NCBI GenBank assembly: GCA_958298945.1
Contig: OY282608.1
Coordinates: 60,612,951 to 60,676,950 of the forward strand
DNA: 64,000 nucleotides
Direction: 5' to 3'
Source of the DNA: Atherix ibis
Taxonomy: Eukaryota > Arthropoda > Insecta > Diptera > Athericidae
Shown one piece after another: positions 58,375 to 64,000 of the stretch. The translations under genes and the position numbers were made by a program. Position 1 is the first letter of the stretch. Each line of letters opens with the position of its first letter. Under the pieces are notes generated by a model, which saw nothing but the letters and a program-made list of their open reading frames with translations, searched no databases and had not been told where the DNA came from.

Positions 58375-61300
58375 AGTAACCAACATGCCAACAAACCAAC
58401 AAACCAACAAAGCAACAAGCCAACCAACCAACAAACCAACAAGCCAACAAACCAACAAACCAACAAACCAACAAGCCAAAAAGCCAACAAACCAACAAAC
58501 CAACAAGCTAACAAACCAACAAACCAACAAACCAACAAGCCAACAAACCAACAAGCCAACAAACCAACAAACCAACAAGCCAAAAAGCCAACAAACCAAC
58601 AAACCAACAAGCCAACAAGCCACCAAACCAACAAACCAACAAGCCAACAAGCCAACAAGCCAACAAACCAACAAACCAACAAACCAGCAAGCCAACAAAA
58701 CAAAAAACCAACAAACCAACAAACCAACAAACCAACAAACCAACAAGCCAACAAGCCAACAAACCAACAAACAAACAAACCAACAAACCAACAAACCAAC
58801 AAACCAACAAACCAACAAGCCAACAAACCAACAAGCCAACAAACCAACAAACCAACAAACCAAGGAACCAAAAAGCCAACAAACTAACAAACCAACAAGC
58901 CAACAAGCCAACAAACCAACAAACCAACAAAGCAACAAACCAACAAACCAACAAGCCAACAAGCCAACAAACCAACAAAATAACAAACCAACAAGCCAAC
59001 AAGCCACCAAACAACAAACCAACAAGCCAACAAACCAACAAACCAACAAGCCAACAAACCAACAAACCAACACACCAACAAACCAACAACCAACAAACCA
59101 ACAAACTAACAAAGCAACAAGCCAACAAACCAAGAAACCAACAAACCAACAAGCCAACAACCCAACAAACCAACAAACCAACAAACCAACAAGCCAACAA
59201 ACCAACAAGCCAACAAACCAACAAACCAACAAGCCAACAAGCCAACAAACCAACAAACCAACAAACCAACAAACCAACAAGCCAACAAACCAACAAACCA
59301 ACAAGCCAACAAACCAACAAGCCAACAAATCAACAAACCAACAAACCAACAAACCAACAAGCCAACAAGCCAACAAACCAACAAACCAACAAACCAACAA
59401 ACCAACAAACCAACAAACCAAGTAACCAACAAACCAACAAACCATCAAACGAACAAAGCAACAAACTAACAAACCAAGAAGCCAACAAACCAACAAACCA
59501 ACAAACCAACAAACCAACAAACCAACAAACCAACAAGCCAACAAACCAACAAACCAACAAACCAACAAGCCAACAAACCAACAAACCAACAAACCAACAA
59601 ACCAACAAACCAGCAAACCAACAAACCAACAAGCTAACAAAGCAACAAGCCAGCAAACCAACAAACCAACAAACCAACAAGCCAACGAGCCAACAAACCA
59701 ACAAACCAACAAAGCAACAAGACAACAAACCAACAAACCGACAAACCAACAAGCCAATAAGCCAACAAACCAACGAACCAACAAACCAACAAACCAACAA
59801 GCCAACAAACCAACAAACCAACAAACCAAGTAACCAACAAACCAAGAAACCAAAAAACCAACAAACCAACAAACCAACAAGCCAACAAACCAACAAGCCA
59901 ACAAGCCAACAAACCAACAAACCAACAAGCCAACAAACCAACAAACCAACAAACCAAAAAACCAACAAACTAACAAACCAACGAACCAACAAACCAACAA
60001 ACCAACAAGCCAACAAGCCAACAAACCAACAAACCAACAAACCAACAAACCAACAAGCCAACAAACCAACAAGCCAACAAACCAACAAACCAACAAACCA
60101 AGTAACCAACAAACCAACAAACCAAGTAACCAAAAAGCCAACAAGCCAACAAACCAACAAACCAACAAGCTAACAAAGCAACAAGCCAGCAAACCAACAA
60201 ACCAACAAACCAACAAGCCAACGAGCCAACAAACCAACAAACCAACAAAGCAACAAGACAACAAACCAACAAACCGACAAACCAACAAGCCAATAAGCCA
60301 ACAAACCAACGAACCAACAAACCAACAAACCAACAAGCCAACAAACCAACAAACCAACAAACCAAGTAACCAACAAACCAAGAAACCAAAAAACCAACAA
60401 ACCAACAAACCAACAAGCCAACAAACCAACAAGCCAACAAGCCAACAAACCAACAAACCAACAAGCCAACAAGCCAACAAACCAACAAGCCAACAAACCA
60501 ACAAACCAACAAGCCAACAAAGCAACAAACCAACAAACCAACAAGCCAACAAACCAACAAACCACCAAGCCAACAAGCCAACAAACCGACAAACCAACAA
60601 GCCAACAAGCCAACAAACCGACAAACCAACAAACCAACAAACCAACAAACCAACAAGCCAACAAGCCAACAAACCAACAAACCAACAAACCAACAAGCCA
60701 ACAAACCAACAAGCCAACAAACCAACAAACCAACAAACCAACAAGCCAACAAGCCAACAAACCAACAAACCAACAAGCCAACAAAGCAACAAACCAACAA
60801 ACGAACAAGCCAACAAACCAACAAACCAACAAGCCAACAAGCCAACAAACCGACAAACCAACAAGCCAACAAGCCAACAAACCGACAAACCAACAAGCCA
60901 ACAAGCCAACAAACCAACAAACCAACAAGCCAACAAACCAGCAAACAAATAAACCAACAAACCAACAAACCAACAACCCAACAAGCCAACAAGCCAACAA
61001 ACCAACAAACCAACAAACCAACAAGCCAACAAACCAACAAACCAACAAACCAACAAACCAACAAACCAACAAACCACCAAACCAACAAGCCAACAAGCCA
61101 ACAAACCAACAAACCAACAAACCAACAAGCCAACAAACCAACAAACCAACAAACCAACAAGCCAACAAGCCATTAAACCAACAAACCAACAAGCCAACAA
61201 ACCAACAAACCAACAAACCAACATGCCAACAAACCAACAAACTAAGTAACCAACATGCCAACAAACCAACAAACCAACAAAGCAACAAGCCAACCAACCA

Positions 61301-64000
61301 ACAAACCAACAAGCCAACAAACCAACAAACCAACAAACCAACAAGCCAAAAAGCCAACAAACCAACAAACCAACAAGCTAACAAACCAACAAACCAACAA
61401 ACCAACAAGCCAACAAACCAACAAGCCAACAAACCAACAAACCAACAAGCCAACAAGCCAACAAACCAACAAACCAACAAGCCAACAAGCCACCAAACCA
61501 ACAAACCAACAAGCCAACAAGCCAACAAGCCAACAAACCAACAAACCAACAAACCAGCAAGCCAACAAACCAAAAAACCAACAAACCAACAAACCAACAA
61601 ACCAACAAACCAACAAGCCAACAAGCCAACAAACCAACAAACAAACAAACCAACAAACCAACAAACCAACAAACCAACAAACCAACAAGCCAACAAACCA
61701 ACAAGCCAACAAACCAACAAACCAACAAACCAAGTAACCAAAAAGCCAACAAACTAACAAACCAACAAGCCAACAAGCCAACAAACCAACAAACCAACAA
61801 AGCAACAAACCAACAAACCAACAAGCCAACAAGCCAACAAACCAACAAAATAACAAACCAACAAGCCAACAAGCCACCAAACAACAAACCAACAAGCCAA
61901 CAAACCAACAAACCAACAAGCCAACAAACCAACAAACCAACACACCAACAAACCAACAACCAACAAACCAACAAACTAACAAAGCAACAAGCCAACAAAC
62001 CAACAAACCAACAAACCAACAAGCCAACAACCCAACAAACCAACAAACCAACAAACCAACAAGCCAACAAACCAACAAGCCAACAAACCAACAAACCAAC
62101 AAGCCAACAAGCCAACAAACCAACAAACCAACAAACCAACAAACCAACAAGCCAACAAACCAACAAACCAACAAGCCAACAAACCAACAAGCCAACAAAT
62201 CAACAAACCAACAAACCAACAAACCAACAAGCCAACAAGCCAACAAACCAACAAACCAACAAACCAACAAACCAACAAACCAAGTAACCAACAAACCAAC
62301 AAACCATCAAACGAACAAAGCAACAAACTAACAAACCAAGAAGCCAACAAACCAACAAACCAACAAACCAACAAACCAACAAACCAACAAGCCAACAAAC
62401 CAACAAACCAACAAACCAACAAGCCAACAAACCAACAAACCAACAAACCAACAAACCAACAAACCAGCAAACCAACAAACCAACAAGCTAACAAAGCAAC
62501 AAGCCAGCAAACCAACAAACCAACAAACCAACAAGCCAACGAGCCAACAAACCAACAAACCAACAAAGCAACAAGACAACAAACCAACAAACCAACAAAC
62601 CAACAAGCCATTAAGCCAACAAACCAACGAACCAACAAACCAACAAACCAACAAGCCAACAAACCAACAAACCAACAAACCAAGTAACCAACAAACCAAG
62701 AAACCAAAAAACCAACAAACCAACAAACCAACAAGCCAACAAACCAACAAGCCAACAAGCCAACAAACCAACAAACCAACAAGCCAACAAACCAACAAAC
62801 CAACAAACCAAAAAACCAACAAACTAACAAACCAACAAACCAACAAACCAACAAACCAACAAGCCAACAAGCCAACAAACCAACAAACCAACAAACCAAC
62901 AAACCAACAAGCCAACAAACCAACAAGCCAACAAACCAACAAACCAACAAACCAAGTAACCAACAAACCAACAAACCAAGTAACCAAAAAGCCAACAAAC
63001 TAACAAACCAACAAGCCAACAAGCCAACAAACCAACAAGCCAACAAACCAACAAACCAACAAGCCAACAAAGCAACAAACCAACAAACCAACAAGCCAAC
63101 AAACCAACAAACCACCAAGCCAACAAGCCAACAAACCGACAAACCAACAAGCCAACAAGCCAACAAACCGACAAACCAACAAGCCAACAAGCCAACAAAC
63201 CAACAAACCAACAAGCCAACAAACCAGCAAACAAATAAACCAACAAACCAACAAACCAACAACCCAACAAGCCAACAAGCCAACAAACCAACAAACCAAC
63301 AAACCAACAAGCCAACAAACCAACAAACCAACAAACCAACAAACCAACAAACCAACAAACCACCAAACCAACAAGCCAACAAGCCAACAAACCAACAAAC
63401 CAACAAACCAACAAGCCAACAAACCAACAAACCAACAAACCAACAAGCCAACAAGCCATTAAACCAACAAACCAACAAGCCAACAAACCAACAAACCAAC
63501 AAACCAACATGCCAACAAACCAACAAACTAAGTAACCAACATGCCAACAAACCAACAAACCAACAAAGCAACAAGTCAACCAACCAACAAACCAACAAGC
63601 CAACAAACCAACAAACCAACAAACCAACAAGCCAAAAAGCCAACAAACCAATAAACCAACAAGCCAACAAACCAACAAACCAACAAACCAACAAGCCAAC
63701 AAACCAACAAGCCAACAAACCAACAAACCAACAAGCCAACAAGCCAACAAACCAACAAACCAACAAGCCAACAAGCCACCAAACCAACAAACCAACAAGC
63801 CAACAAGCCAACAAGCCAACAAACCAACAAACCAACAAACCAGCAAGCCAACAAACCAAAAAACCAACAAACCAACAAACCAACAAACCAACAAACCAAC
63901 AAGCCAACAAGCCAACAAACCAACAAACAAACAAACCAACAAACCAACAAACCAACAAACCAACAAACCAACAAGCCAACAAACCAACAAGCCAACAAAC
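58375..64000 (-). repeat. Right-array block 3, HOR units of 2,870 and 2,286 bp plus truncated third
   Basis: ACTAAGTAACCAACATGCC starts units with AGTAACC at 58,375, 61,245 and 63,531. The first and second units match at an offset of 2,870 bp for more than 1 kb, later 2,854 bp. Similarity also extends leftwards to about 57,900 at 2,878 bp. The second unit is shorter because it lacks the internal 537-bp duplication of the first and has other gains and losses. The third is cut by the window end. In the first unit AAGGAACC (about 58,862) replaces the AAGTAACC seen at 61,732. Confidence 0.85.
59631..60420 (-). repeat. 537-bp internal tandem duplication
   Basis: AAGCTAACAAAGCAACAAGCC occurs (with slight line-by-line variation downstream) at 59,631 and 60,168, and the following CCAAGAAACC unit near 59,841 and 60,378, all 537 bp apart. 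The homologous place in the next HOR unit (62,485) has only one copy. The duplication is therefore either specific to the first unit or was lost from the second. Confidence 0.8.

Larger units (their letters stand above)
41954..64000 (-). repeat. Right satellite array, same octamer inverted, (AACAAACC)n on +
   Basis: From the junction to the window end the given strand is built from AACAAACC, the exact reverse complement of the left-array octamer. The commonest variant by far is AACAAGCC (GGCTTGTT on the G-rich strand). AACAAAGC, AACAAACT, AAAAAACC and the CCAAGTAACC module are also frequent. Variants matching CGTTTGTT and TGTTTGTT, abundant in much of the left array, are rare here. Shared rarer modules such as GGTTACTT show that both arrays belong to one family. 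The array continues past base 64,000. Confidence 0.97.

Noticed and set aside
58372..61368. A 998-codon open frame on the minus strand, and many others of 300-950 codons on both strands (for example 38,113-40,977 and 14,951-17,644 on +).
   Set aside because: All are rotations of one octapeptide repeat forced by a stop-free octamer. All frames are open at once, starts fall on chance ATG/TTG/GTG in the repeat, and there is no domain, codon bias or conserved feature. None is annotated as a gene.
1..64000. CRISPR array.
   Set aside because: There are no repeats of 24-40 bp alternating with unique spacers; every 'spacer' is itself octamer repeat, and no cas-like gene is present.
1..64000. Active telomere array.
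   Set aside because: Units are heavily diverged and nested in HORs, and the motif does not match telomere units known to me (TTAGGG, TTTAGGG, TTAGG types). Only the polarity argument is kept as a finding.
1..64000. Promoters, ribosome binding sites, terminators, tRNA or rRNA genes.
   Set aside because: The sequence is almost only G and T (left) or A and C (right), with no stretch of mixed composition that could hold such elements.

Overview
The whole window is one simple-satellite domain. I find no gene, RNA gene, transposon or unique sequence in it. The building block is an 8-bp unit, GGTTTGTT on its G-rich strand (AACAAACC on the other). From base 1 to about 41,953 the G/T-rich strand is the given (+) strand. 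From about 41,954 to 64,000 the given strand is the complementary A/C-rich one. The window is therefore two oppositely oriented arrays (about 42 kb and at least 22 kb) meeting head to head at a 12-bp perfect palindrome, 41,948-41,959. Both arrays run off the window ends.

A domain this long, with diverged repeat units nested in higher-order repeats (HORs), points to heterochromatin of a eukaryotic nuclear genome, such as subtelomere, pericentromere or an interstitial satellite block. No flanking gene, transposon or codon evidence is present, so I cannot name the lineage.

Layout. Left array: 1-6,980 has a 916-bp tandem duplication and a mosaic of copies offset by about 1.8-2.9 kb. 6,980-16,196 holds one member of a 6-kb-offset segmental duplication, a cluster of six short GTCGGC-marked modules, and the second member. 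16,197-26,780 is a HOR region of about 2.35-2.57 kb units followed by a 1.9-kb pair. 27,146-30,912 is an island rich in GGCTTGTT units, with an irregular patch and a 1,098-bp tandem repeat, bracketed by direct copies of one 365-bp segment. 30,931-41,953 returns to the HOR type, with a 1,977-bp tandem pair and four GTGTGC-marked modules. Right array: 41,954-48,300 has CATGCC-marked modules and an exact 240-bp duplication. 48,300-58,374 has 2.8-4.1 kb HORs and a 3.46-kb-offset pair. 58,375-64,000 has a 2,870-bp unit, a 2,286-bp unit and a truncated third.

The octamer contains no stop codon in any frame on either strand, so all six frames are open for hundreds of codons. The long open frames are a property of the repeat and are not genes. 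There is no operon or pathway to describe. The points of interest are the strand-switch junction, the different variant spectra of the arrays, and the record of duplication and probable CpG decay in the HORs. All identities and offsets were read by eye from marker variants; boundaries marked 'about' are uncertain by tens of bases.
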